10,000 bases of DNA from Kiritimatiellota bacterium (GCA_008636095.1 VSJD01000238.1:1-10000), one strand, 5' to 3'; counted from the stretch's first letter, positions 1 through 6,851 are shown. Translations and numbers: made by a program. Notes: generated by a model not told the origin, from the letters alone.

Positions 1-1
1 G

Positions 2-244
2 GCCCAGAACGCCACCGATGACACCCGCACGGCCGTCGGCAAACAGTTGGGGGCAAAATTCATGCTGACCGGTGCGCTCATCGAAATGCAAAAGCAAACG
101 GGGAAACAGGTCCGGGTGTCCAAGACGGAACTGGTGTATTACCAGTTGACCGTCGAAATCACCGATCTCGAAACCGGGATCATCGCCTGGTCCACGCAGG
201 AAGAATTTGCACGCGCGGCCAGAGAGCCACTAATTGGATGGTAA
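2..244 (+). CDS. LpoB-like penicillin-binding protein activator lipoprotein, C-terminal part (5' end outside window)
   Basis: The frame is open from the window edge (starting AQNATDDTRTAVGKQLGAKF) to a TAA at 242-244, so only the last 80 residues are present. The run KQLGAKFMLTGALIEM, then a lysine-rich turn, then VYYQLTVEITDLETGIIAWS is the C-terminal half of the LpoB/CsgG-like alpha/beta fold (PF13036 type, COG3417). Known members are outer-membrane lipoproteins that reach through the periplasm and stimulate a class A penicillin-binding protein; other members have no assigned partner. The signal peptide and lipobox would lie upstream and cannot be seen. The next gene starts one base after the stop codon, so the two are almost certainly co-transcribed and probably translationally coupled. 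LpoB-like genes next to a COG3014-type lipoprotein gene are a recurring arrangement. The family call is secure; activation of a penicillin-binding protein is inference. Confidence 0.85.
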   Translation, partial: AQNATDDTRTAVGKQLGAKFMLTGALIEMQKQTGKQVRVSKTELVYYQLTVEITDLETGIIAWSTQEEFARAAREPLIGW

Positions 245-245
245 C

Positions 246-1457
246 ATGCATCAGGCGTTTCCGGGAATGCCCCCGTTCCTCCGGTGCAGCGCAGTGCTGG
301 CGGTGTGCCTGGCCGGATTCCTGGCCGGTTGTGCATCCCCACCACTCCAATCTGCCCGGGCTAATTTTTATGCCAGCCGGTTCGAGCAGGCCAACACTAA
401 TCTGGCCGCCATCCCCAAGGACAACAAGGACGAGATTCTGTACCTGATGGAGCGGGGCATGATTCGTCAAAACCTCGGCCAGTACGAGTCCAGCGCGCTG
501 GATTGGCGACGGGCGGGGGATCTGGACGCCAAGCTGGATACCTACAGTGTGTTTCAGGGCGCTTCCAGCCTGATCGTAAATGACCGCACGCTTTCCTTCC
601 GCGGCATGCCGTTCGAGCGCACGTTGATGTATGCGTTCCTGGCCAAGGATTACCTCGCGGACTCAAACTGGGATTACGCCGCCATCTGCGCCCGCAACAT
701 TATCAAGAAGCTGGAGGCCCTGGACGGGTTCCCGGATATCGCCTACGGTCGTTACATGGCCGGGTTCTGCCTGGAATTAATCAATGACGAGGGCAATGCC
801 ACCATCCAGTATCGCGCCGCCGAGCGGCTGTTGACAAGCAACGTCCTGATTGACCCGCTTTCGGGCGATATCATGCCAACGACCAACGTTGTCAAAGCCA
901 CAATTTCCATTGCCAAGGCCGCGTTGCAAACCGAACCGGCTGAACTGGTTTGTTTCATCACCATGGGCCGTATGCCGGCGGGTTCGACAGGCTCACCGCA
1001 GGTGGGTAAGACCTATGGGGAATTTTATTCCCAGTTTCCGCCCTATGCGGAAATCTACGGCAACGACGAATATCTGGGACGCAGTTATCCGTTTGCCAAT
1101 ACAGCCGCCCTGATGGATGCCAGTCAGCGCCGGCTGGCCGCCATTCAACTGGCCAAGGATGCTACGCGCATCGCAACGAAAATCGCGATCTCCGAGGCCG
1201 TGAAGCAACAAAATGGCACCTTGGGCGCGCTGGTTTGGCTGGCGCTATTTGCGATGGAGGCGCCGGACACCCGCTGTTGGGAAACTCTGCCCCTGTGGTT
1301 GGAAGTGGCCCGCGTCCCCTGCCCCGCCGACCTGAAGAGTTACACCGTGGTCTTCAAGAGCGCCGCCGGTGCCACGCTGGGCAGTAAAGTCATCACCGCC
1401 CCCATCGCCCGCCGCGGCCATACCTTCATCTCATTCTGCCGGGATGTGGGGCGCTGA
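246..1457 (+). CDS. TPR-type outer-membrane lipoprotein of the COG3014 kind, 403 aa
   Basis: I chose the ATG at 246 because a lipoprotein signal follows directly: a hydrophobic run ending LAGFLAGC puts the lipidated cysteine at residue 29. A TTG at 234 in the same frame would add only four residues overlapping the upstream gene. A weak GGATGG lies just before the ATG. The mature N-terminus (residues about 36-95: ARANFYASRFEQANTNLAAI, then YLMERGMIRQNLGQYESSAL) has the spacing of TPR-like helical pairs. The middle is helical. The C-terminal part (CWETLPLWLEVARV, then a beta-rich end) resembles the end of COG3014 proteins, so the gene looks full length. The function of that family is unknown. 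Its regular co-occurrence with LpoB-like genes, one base apart here, suggests a periplasmic envelope partner. A patch around residues 246-253 (AGSTGSPQ) is encoded by a repeat-like word, TCGACAGGCTC. Confidence 0.85.
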   Translation: MHQAFPGMPPFLRCSAVLAVCLAGFLAGCASPPLQSARANFYASRFEQANTNLAAIPKDNKDEILYLMERGMIRQNLGQYESSALDWRRAGDLDAKLDTYSVFQGASSLIVNDRTLSFRGMPFERTLMYAFLAKDYLADSNWDYAAICARNIIKKLEALDGFPDIAYGRYMAGFCLELINDEGNATIQYRAAERLLTSNVLIDPLSGDIMPTTNVVKATISIAKAALQTEPAELVCFITMGRMPAGSTGSPQVGKTYGEFYSQFPPYAEIYGNDEYLGRSYPFANTAALMDASQRRLAAIQLAKDATRIATKIAISEAVKQQNGTLGALVWLALFAMEAPDTRCWETLPLWLEVARVPCPADLKSYTVVFKSAAGATLGSKVITAPIARRGHTFISFCRDVGR

Positions 1458-1467
1458 GATCAGCTAC

Positions 1468-1559
1468 GTATGGGAATATGGACGTATCGGTGTATGGGCG
1501 TTAGGATTCTTAAATCAAACTCTTTACTCCCAAACACCCAAACTCCCATACGCCCATAC
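1468..1559. repeat. Inverted pair of 8-base-unit arrays between convergent genes; possible bidirectional terminator
   Basis: The left arm (1468-1507) reads as five 8-base units: GTATGGGA, ATATGGAC, GTATCGGT, GTATGGGC, GTTAGGAT. The complement of the right arm (1520-1559) reads GTATGGGC, GTATGGGA, GTTTGGGT, GTTTGGGA, GTAAAGAG. The arms pair in register at roughly three positions in four, with a 12-base AT-rich centre, so the transcript of either strand could form one long hairpin. It fills nearly the whole 109-bp gap between two convergent stop codons, where a bidirectional terminator would sit. There is no clear T-run, so the terminator role is inference; the repeat structure is visible directly. 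Confidence 0.75.
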
Positions 1560-1566
1560 TGCCAAA

Positions 1567-2526
1567 TTACTTCCCCGAATCAATCGTATTGATAATCCAG
1601 GCGGGTTCGACGCCGCCGGTACCGGCAATGACGTTGACGCGCGCTTTATCCAGCACGTCTTTCATTTCCTCGGCGCTCAGCTTGGTGCGGAAGAGCGGGA
1701 CTTCGATGGCCGTATCGGTCTTGAGCAGGATCTGCTTGCTGATGTCCTGGTAGCCGGCTTTGCCGATCGTAATTACGTGGTCACCGGCATACACCTGAAA
1801 ATTCGCCAGGGGCGTCGTACCGATCAACATGCCGTCAATCTCCACCATGGCCGGGTCCGCCGCGCCAGCCTTTACCGAGAGCTTAATCTTCGGCCGGCTA
1901 TTCTGCTGGGCTAGTCGCGCCTGCAATTTTTCGTTCATGACCGGTACCGTCTTGGTCAGGGCCGATTGCAGTAACTGCACGAGCTCATCCTCACCCACCA
2001 CCGTCTGATGCACATCCGATTGCCGGAAACTGCGACTGGCGGCGCCTTCCACCATGGCGATCACTGTGCCGTCGCTGGTATCCAGCGCCTGCAGGGCCAC
2101 GCGCAGGGTCAGGGTTTGAAATTCGGTCTTTAATCCACCCTGGTTGACCACTTCCTTGCCGGGTGAATAGCTCATCAGGTTTCCGCGCAGGACCGCGTCC
2201 GCATTCACCGCCTGGGCCGCCCGCAGGAAGGACGGCTTGACCGAGGTCTTTTTATCGTTATCGGTCAAGGAGAGCGACTGGATCTGGGCAATAAAATCCC
2301 GGCGATCAATGAGCACGTAAGCCGGGTCATTCGCCAGCACGGCGCCCAACACAAAAACACCCTTATCAGCCAGGGCTTTGGGCGTAACACCGCCCACCAC
2401 GGCCGCATCCGCGGACACGCTGGCCTGGTTGTCAAAATCCAGCAAGGCCACCCGCATCGGCTCTGCGCCCACGGCCGCCGCCACCGCCACCATCACCATG
2501 CAACCAAACAGTATTCCGGTTTTCAT
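1567..2526 (-). CDS. Secreted CsgG/LpoB-like protein with C-terminal PEGA domain, 319 aa
   Basis: The ATG at 2526 is preceded by GAGGAG eight bases upstream. Residues 1-21 form a Sec signal peptide (MKTGILFGCM, a hydrophobic stretch, likely cleavage after AVGA). There is no lipobox cysteine at the cleavage site, so the product should be periplasmic or secreted. Residues about 24-170 resemble the CsgG/LpoB-type alpha/beta domain: an opening strand MRVALLDFDN, LIDRRDFIAQIQSL, a helix leading to ADAVLRGNLM, and the strand LRVALQALDTSDGTVIAMVE. Residues about 215-280 are a PEGA domain (VEIDGMLIGTTPL, then AGDHVITIGKAGYQD), a beta-sandwich module common on envelope proteins. A 39-residue tail follows. 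It is the last gene of the probable operon, 38 bp after the small membrane protein gene. The role is unknown; a cell-wall-associated scaffold or regulator is the natural guess. Confidence 0.8.
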   Translation of the reverse strand: MKTGILFGCMVMVAVAAAVGAEPMRVALLDFDNQASVSADAAVVGGVTPKALADKGVFVLGAVLANDPAYVLIDRRDFIAQIQSLSLTDNDKKTSVKPSFLRAAQAVNADAVLRGNLMSYSPGKEVVNQGGLKTEFQTLTLRVALQALDTSDGTVIAMVEGAASRSFRQSDVHQTVVGEDELVQLLQSALTKTVPVMNEKLQARLAQQNSRPKIKLSVKAGAADPAMVEIDGMLIGTTPLANFQVYAGDHVITIGKAGYQDISKQILLKTDTAIEVPLFRTKLSAEEMKDVLDKARVNVIAGTGGVEPAWIINTIDSGK

Positions 2527-2564
2527 TCTCGGGACTCCTCATTTGTTTAACCGCAAGGTCAATA

Positions 2565-3044
2565 TCAATGTGTTTGCAAGTAATACACCAGCCATAAAAT
2601 GAGCGCCAGTACCAGGATCACCATCACAATGGCCTTGTTTCTAACAATCCGGCTTTCCTGGCGCAAGGGCCGCAAATTCTGGAAGTGGCCTGCCATGAAA
2701 TAATTGGCAAATTTTTTGCGGACCGTTTGCGGATTGGTGTCCGGCTGATCAAAGAGCGCGGGATAGTCACTGTCGCCCGCGAATGGACGCCCCGTCGCCT
2801 CAACCTTGCCTGCCTCCGACTGCCGCGCCGCATGGGCAAACAAATCATTTTCCGTCCGGCCCAGCGGCGGCTTCGCGCCAAACACCGGCCCCGACGTCGC
2901 GGAAATACGCGGTGTGGACACGGGCGGTTGTGCCGCTCCCGGCCGCGAAGCGGTCTTCATTTCGCCCCGGACGCGCTCCATTTCTTTCCGGAGTTCCTTG
3001 ATTCGCCGGTCAATAACGTTATTCTTCTTCTTTCCGAACAGCAT
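2565..3044 (-). CDS. Hypothetical protein with a C-terminal membrane anchor, 159 aa
   Basis: I do not recognise a family. The ATG at 3044 is preferred because GAAGG lies six bases upstream. A TTG at 3068 would add eight residues with no ribosome site. Residues 4-30 are basic and heptad-like (GKKKNNVIDRRIKELRKEMERVRGEM), a short predicted coiled coil. Residues 31-105 are rich in Pro, Ala, Ser and Gly and probably disordered. Residues 107-135 are conserved-looking and charged (RKKFANYFMAGHFQNLRPLRQE). Residues 136-156 form one transmembrane helix (NKAIVMVILVLALILWLVYYL) followed by three residues. With no signal peptide, it should be a tail-anchored inner-membrane protein with a cytoplasmic bulk. 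It shares this topology with the gene before it in the operon, 36 bp upstream, so the two may form a membrane complex. Confidence 0.7.
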   Translation of the reverse strand: MLFGKKKNNVIDRRIKELRKEMERVRGEMKTASRPGAAQPPVSTPRISATSGPVFGAKPPLGRTENDLFAHAARQSEAGKVEATGRPFAGDSDYPALFDQPDTNPQTVRKKFANYFMAGHFQNLRPLRQESRIVRNKAIVMVILVLALILWLVYYLQTH

Positions 3045-3080
3045 GGCAAACCTTCGCAATAGGATCAATGGGACGATACC

Positions 3081-3812
3081 CTAAAACAACCTCGCAACCA
3101 GTACCCCGATCAGGACGATGAGCACAATAACCAGGGGCAGGCTGAAGGCCAGACCCACTTTTACCCAATCCCCAAACCCGCGCGGGTAACGGGCCAGTCC
3201 GGCGGACTCATCCTGCATGGCTGGATTGGCAATCACACCGATATTGTGACTCTCCCGCATAGCCTCGATCCGGGCATAGGCTTTGTTGTATTCCTTGCGC
3301 GTATTGTCAACTATCACAAGCGCCTTGCTCAGATCCATGCGCAGACCCTCGGTATCGGTCGCCCACTGCTCCTCGTTAAATCCACGCATGTCATTCAACA
3401 TTTCCTTGAAGCGCCGCTCCGTTTCGGCCAGCAGTTCCAGCCGTTGATTCAGACCGATTTCCTCGCGCTCCAGCGCGATGAGGCTTTTTTCAAGGTGATC
3501 GATCATCTCGCGTTTGCCGGCCTCGTACTTTTCCTGGTTGTTGCGCAAACTCTCCAGGGAGTTCTTTTCCCGCTCCAGGGATTCCTGCTTCGTGCGCAAT
3601 CGTTCCAACTCATCCAGCTTGGTGGCCACCTGGCTGTTGATTTCCTCATTGCGCCTGGTAAGCGGCGTCAGGTTCAAATCCCCGGTGGGCACCGGTTCCG
3701 ACCGCGGCATGTCGCTGGCGGCTGAACCCTTATGCGCCGGCCCCATGTTAACTTCTTTAACTGCGTCACGCCGCTGGATCAGATCGTCATCAATAAAATC
3801 CGTATTACTCAT
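3081..3812 (-). CDS. Coiled-coil protein with a C-terminal membrane anchor, 243 aa
   Basis: The start is the ATG at 3812 (MSNTDFIDDD), preceded by a strong AGGAGG about five bases upstream. An in-frame upstream start at 3884 is rejected because those 24 codons run through the repeat at 3834-3857. Residues 1-52 are polar and probably flexible. Residues about 54-190 are a long, highly charged heptad region (KLDELERLRTKQESLEREKN and onward), predicted coiled coil with a break near 140-155. Residues about 218-241 are one transmembrane helix (VGLAFSLPLVIVLIVLIGVL) ending ARLF. There is no signal peptide, so the predicted topology is cytoplasmic N-terminus and tail-anchored inner membrane. I recognise no family, and coiled-coil sequences give misleading similarity. 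It is the second gene of the probable operon, between the LysM lipoprotein gene and a second tail-anchored protein gene. Confidence 0.72.
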   Translation of the reverse strand: MSNTDFIDDDLIQRRDAVKEVNMGPAHKGSAASDMPRSEPVPTGDLNLTPLTRRNEEINSQVATKLDELERLRTKQESLEREKNSLESLRNNQEKYEAGKREMIDHLEKSLIALEREEIGLNQRLELLAETERRFKEMLNDMRGFNEEQWATDTEGLRMDLSKALVIVDNTRKEYNKAYARIEAMRESHNIGVIANPAMQDESAGLARYPRGFGDWVKVGLAFSLPLVIVLIVLIGVLVARLF

Positions 3813-3833
3813 AGCACCCTCCTGTTTTTTTGA

Positions 3834-3997
3834 AATGCAGAATGAAGAATGCAGAATTATTCCAACATTTGCCAATATCTTCATCCGCCAGTCTTGGTTA
3901 TTGCCTAAATTGCTTGCTTATATCACGACCTCGCCGGCACATATTGATCCATTGCAATGCGCTTTAGTCATACATTCTGTATTCTTCATTCTGCATT
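3834..3997. repeat. 24-bp near-perfect inverted repeat made of 7-base units, with 116-bp centre
   Basis: The left arm (3834-3857) is AATGCAG, AATGAAG, AATGCAG, AAT. The complement of the right arm (3974-3997) is AATGCAG, AATGAAG, AATACAG, AAT, matching at 23 of 24 positions. The 116 bp between the arms are AT-richer than the flanking genes, hold a 10-bp palindrome (CATTGCAATG, 3950-3959) and contain no convincing gene. The element fills the gap between the LysM lipoprotein gene and the coiled-coil gene on the minus strand, and the TGA of the LysM gene (3997-3999) overlaps the end of the right arm. It could be a small mobile repeat (MITE- or REP-doublet-like) or a transcript-processing hairpin. 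No target-site duplication is obvious. Confidence 0.8.
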
Positions 3998-4893
3998 CAT
4001 TTCGGAATCAACAGCACCTGGCCGGTCTTCAGTTTTTGCGACCCACCCAACGTGTCCCGATTGGCGTCGTAAATCAATTTCCACTTGCGCGGATTGTGAT
4101 ACACCCGGGCAGCCACGGCCGAAAGTGTGTCGCCGCGCTGAACCCGGTATTGCGTGCCGGCAACAGCCGGTTTGCCGGCCACGTTACTCGCCGACTCCGG
4201 TTTGGCGGCCGTCGCAGGGCCCGTGGCCGATCCGGCAATCGGCGGACCATCCGCCGACAGGGACTGCATCGCCGGCTCGCCACTGCGCTCGCCTGGGCGA
4301 AGCGCTCCGGTGGAGCCTGGTAGCGCTACAGACTTCGGCAAACTCCCCTCGGCCTGAGCTCGGGACGAAGGCAGTCGAGCCGCGGGGCGGGGTGGCGCCG
4401 GCGGCAGTGCGGCAATGCGTCTGGCCAGATTTTCGCGGACTTGCCGTAAATCCCGTTTAAGCCGATCGTTATCTTCCTGGAGCGCCTGCACTTTCTTGTC
4501 CAGTCCGGGGACCTGCTCGCTCACGGATGCGGCGAAGGCTATCTTGGCCTTACGAATTAAGCCCTCGATCATCTCTCTTTTTTCGGTCTGCGGCCGCAAC
4601 TCCAGGTAACGCTCGTAGTGATAAATGGCGCACACGTAATTGCGGTTATAATCGTCATACAGTTGAGCGACTTCCAAATGGGCCTGGGCCAGTTTTGGTT
4701 TTTCATCAATCGCCCGGTTAAGGAGCGCCAAGGCGGATTGCTTGTCGCCTTCGCGTAGTTTGGCGCGCGCCTTGCGAATGGCCGGATAATTGAATTCCAG
4801 CGCGTCCTGCTCCTGCACCTTCGAGGTACAACCCGCCAGCAGACCAACCACCAGCACCACCGCCATGATCCATGCATTAACCTTTGAAACCAT
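3997..4893 (-). CDS. TPR/coiled-coil/LysM lipoprotein, 298 aa
   Basis: The start is the ATG at 4893. AGGAG lies 11 bases upstream, and an in-frame TTG at 4902 would be too close to it. Residues 1-22 are a lipoprotein signal ending VGLLAGC, with the lipidated cysteine at 22. Residues about 37-115 hold two TPR-like helical pairs (RKARAKLREGDKQSALALLN, then AHLEVAQLYDDYNRNY with an ELRP end). Residues about 131-163 are coiled coil (LDKKVQALQEDNDRLKRDLR). Residues 164-246 are a low-complexity Pro/Ala/Ser/Gly linker that looks partly repeat-derived. Residues 248-298 are a LysM domain (YRVQRGDTLSAVAARVYHNP, then LKTGQVLLIPK), which binds peptidoglycan glycan chains. The product should be an outer-membrane lipoprotein gripping the wall. 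It appears to be the first gene of the minus-strand operon that continues to 1567. It recalls YbgF/CpoB-like or Lpp-like tethering proteins in architecture only. Confidence 0.85.
   Translation of the reverse strand: MVSKVNAWIMAVVLVVGLLAGCTSKVQEQDALEFNYPAIRKARAKLREGDKQSALALLNRAIDEKPKLAQAHLEVAQLYDDYNRNYVCAIYHYERYLELRPQTEKREMIEGLIRKAKIAFAASVSEQVPGLDKKVQALQEDNDRLKRDLRQVRENLARRIAALPPAPPRPAARLPSSRAQAEGSLPKSVALPGSTGALRPGERSGEPAMQSLSADGPPIAGSATGPATAAKPESASNVAGKPAVAGTQYRVQRGDTLSAVAARVYHNPRKWKLIYDANRDTLGGSQKLKTGQVLLIPK
4285..4305. repeat. Small palindrome inside the LysM-gene linker
   Basis: GCGCT then CGCC pair with GGCG and AGCGC around a tiny loop, with one bulged A at 4300. It lies in the codons of the low-complexity linker (about residues 197-203), next to further short palindromes such as GTAGCGCTAC. 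It reads like a small intergenic-type repeat absorbed into a coding region. It could also be a chance result of GC-rich linker codons. Confidence 0.4.
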
Positions 4894-4972
4894 CAGCGCC
4901 AAAACTCCTTTTTGCTCAGCCTGTTTTCCAACACCCGCAATCCAGCGTCCATTGTTATTTGCTTAATAATAC

Positions 4973-5001
4973 CGTATAGCGGAAACCGACAGCCAACGCA
5001 A
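4973..5001 (-). promoter_or_regulatory. Candidate sigma-70-like promoter for the LysM operon
   Basis: On the minus strand a TTGCGT (-35 like, 4996-5001) and a TATACG (-10 like, 4973-4978) are separated by 17 bases. They lie in a locally AT-rich stretch about 80 bases upstream of the LysM lipoprotein start. The match is partial (four of six at each box), and sigma-factor consensus in this lineage is not known to me, so this is tentative. Confidence 0.3.
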
Positions 5002-5091
5002 TGTTTTTTTACGGCTGGCGGCCAAAATCGGCGAGTTGCGCGGGCCACGCGTACGACCAGGGATTATTGCAGATCGAATGCAATGCGCAAC

Positions 5092-5129
5092 GCGGGACAA
5101 GTTTACGTCTTGCCCCGCTTCCGGCGGGG
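5092..5129. repeat. Two overlapping, mutually exclusive hairpins just after the larA-like stop codon
   Basis: CCCCGC (5113-5118) and GCGGGG (5124-5129) form a perfect 6-bp stem with a TTCCG loop. The same C-run can instead pair with an upstream GGGACAAG (about 5095-5102), facing CTTGCCCC (5109-5116). The site is directly downstream of the LarA-family gene on the minus strand, where a terminator is expected. No T-run follows on that strand, so it is not a standard intrinsic terminator. Transcript-end protection is possible. Confidence 0.4.
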
Positions 5130-5137
5130 TCCACACT

Positions 5138-6418
5138 CTACGTTCCAGGCATCGGAATCACATACGGGCCTTCCGGAATGACCGCCACACAGCGGTCCCC
5201 GCACGCGGCCACCTGACAACGGATGGCCTCCGCCAGGGAGGTTACCGGTTCGACGCCCGTCAGTGCCAAATCCGCCGGCGAAAGACCGGGGGCATAGAGA
5301 TGAATGGGACCAACTTTCATCGCCTTGATCTGCATCTCTGTTTCCCATTCGTCAATCGCCGCGGCCGGCTTGGTCAGAAGCGCAGTTAAAAACTGGCTGG
5401 GGGTACCAGCCACCAGCCGCTTCTGAGACGCCACAAATTCGGGTGAACCCATCCCTTCCGAACACTCCGAGGCGATAAACAAGTGTCCGCCCGGCGCCAG
5501 AATATTCAGGGCACCGACCATACCTTTGATGGTCTGGTAATAGGTCTTGTCCAGCGGATAGCCGGCGGAACTCGTAACCACCGTCTGGAATTGCCGGGTA
5601 ACCGGGATTTCAGCGTACCCCCGCATATAGGTCACGGCCGCCGCATGGCTTTGGATCATCTCGCCGAAGTTGACAAACGACAGCCGCCGCTGTTCATCAA
5701 TCACGACATTTACCGCCCACACGCGGCCGATCATGGCCGCGATTTCCAGTTGCGCCTCGTGCACCGGATTGCCGGTGAGCACACAATTGGCGGCACACGG
5801 GTGCTCCAGCAGGCGGGCGTTGTGCAGGCGGGTAATGGTATCACGGTGGGCAATGCCTGGCGCAATAACTTTACGACCACCCGAATAGCCGGCCATGAAA
5901 TGCGGCTCGACCAGGCCGGTCACGATCCGTAGATCAGCTTCCAGAAACCGCCGGTCAATCTTGACGGGAACGCCCTGCGTCGTGGTTCCCAGCGCAACAT
6001 GATCCTCATCGCACCGGGCATCATGATTGACCACCCGCACGGTTTTCAGCACGGAATCATCCCCGACCAGTTCGCGCAATTCCTTGCCTTCGTTGGGCCG
6101 GTGCAGGCCGGTGGCCACCAGGATTGTAATTCGATCCGGCGGAATACCGGATTGGATCAGCATTGCCGTCAGCGGCGGCAGGAGCAGACCATTGGGTACG
6201 GGCCGGGTAATGTCGCAGATCACGATACACGCTGAGCGATAACCGCGTGCTTCCGCGCCGAGCGGCCGCGCGGCCACGGGCGATTCCAGCGCCCGGCGTA
6301 CAGCGAGCGGCGGATCCGGCAGGACCGGCATCGGTTTTTTCCGGATGACCGTGACCACCCAGTGATCCGGCAAATTCAAAGGCAATCCGGTTTTGCCGTA
6401 ATTGAGCGTGATTTGCAT
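5138..6418 (-). CDS. LarA-family nickel-pincer-nucleotide racemase/epimerase, 426 aa
   Basis: The ATG at 6418 follows an AGGA about 11 bases upstream. Length and motif order match lactate racemase LarA (DUF2088/PF09861). The family positions are present: DITRP (D69, R72), TGLHRP (H106), EPHFMAGYSGGRKVIAPG (H173, K183), H199 in RLHN, GYPLDKTYYQTIKGM (K298) and W358. In L. plantarum LarA the lysine near 184 carries the pincer cofactor, H200 holds nickel and H108/H174 are the acid-base pair, so this protein looks catalytically competent. Known homologues racemise or epimerise various 2-hydroxy acids, so the substrate cannot be read from sequence and I give no symbol. The product is probably cytoplasmic. 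The cofactor genes larB, larC and larE are not in the window and would have to be elsewhere. The nearest same-strand gene, a Gfo/Idh/MocA oxidoreductase 534 bp upstream, could act on related sugars or acids, but the distance argues against one operon. Confidence 0.85.
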   Translation of the reverse strand: MQITLNYGKTGLPLNLPDHWVVTVIRKKPMPVLPDPPLAVRRALESPVAARPLGAEARGYRSACIVICDITRPVPNGLLLPPLTAMLIQSGIPPDRITILVATGLHRPNEGKELRELVGDDSVLKTVRVVNHDARCDEDHVALGTTTQGVPVKIDRRFLEADLRIVTGLVEPHFMAGYSGGRKVIAPGIAHRDTITRLHNARLLEHPCAANCVLTGNPVHEAQLEIAAMIGRVWAVNVVIDEQRRLSFVNFGEMIQSHAAAVTYMRGYAEIPVTRQFQTVVTSSAGYPLDKTYYQTIKGMVGALNILAPGGHLFIASECSEGMGSPEFVASQKRLVAGTPSQFLTALLTKPAAAIDEWETEMQIKAMKVGPIHLYAPGLSPADLALTGVEPVTSLAEAIRCQVAACGDRCVAVIPEGPYVIPMPGT

Positions 6419-6435
6419 ATGCGGAAAATTCCTAA

Positions 6436-6451
6436 TGCGGCTTGTGCCGCA
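6436..6451 (-). promoter_or_regulatory. Perfect stem-loop directly upstream of the larA-like ribosome site
   Basis: TGCGGC and GCCGCA flank a 4-base loop, giving a perfect 6-bp stem. On the minus strand its 3' foot lies next to the AGGA that serves the LarA-family start. A second CCGCAT copy lies immediately before the ATG (6419-6424) and could compete for the same partner, exposing or hiding the ribosome site. The pairing is visible in the sequence; a regulatory role is inference. Confidence 0.4.
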
Positions 6452-6851
6452 ACCGAATTTCTATCGTTGCCTGGCATTGTGAATAGCAGCGCGAATTTCG
6501 TTTAAAAAAGGCATCGGCGATTTCGGCTCATCTGCACCGTTGCCGTGCTCGCGCATACACAAGTATAGCGCTTCGCGCGCCGCCGGCGCATCTTAACCAA
6601 ACTTGCCTCGCTTTTTCAAACCCCTCGACAAGCTCGGGGAGCGAAATTCACCTTGCGTTTACATGCCGCCCAATCTCCGCCGTTATAGGGGGAGGACAAG
6701 GCATCGTTTAACTCGCTCATCTTCTCCGCAAAAAAAACATGTTAAGGATATAGACACCTATACATGAACATAGAGGATATTAAACGCTCAACGCTTTAGG
6801 CTCGATGTTCCCACCTACACCAAGGCTTCCCCCGCTGCACGACCTTCCTGC

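Noticed and set aside
3813..3884. Upstream start giving 24 extra residues for the coiled-coil protein
   Set aside because: The extension is encoded by the inverted repeat, while the ATG at 3812 has a strong AGGAGG at proper spacing.
3514..4323. Long plus-strand open frame across the coiled-coil gene start, the repeat and the LysM gene end
   Set aside because: It runs antisense to two well-supported genes and translates the 7-base repeat; it has no ribosome site or family motif.
5113..5129. Canonical intrinsic terminator for the LarA-family gene
   Set aside because: The stem is good, but no T-run follows on the minus strand.
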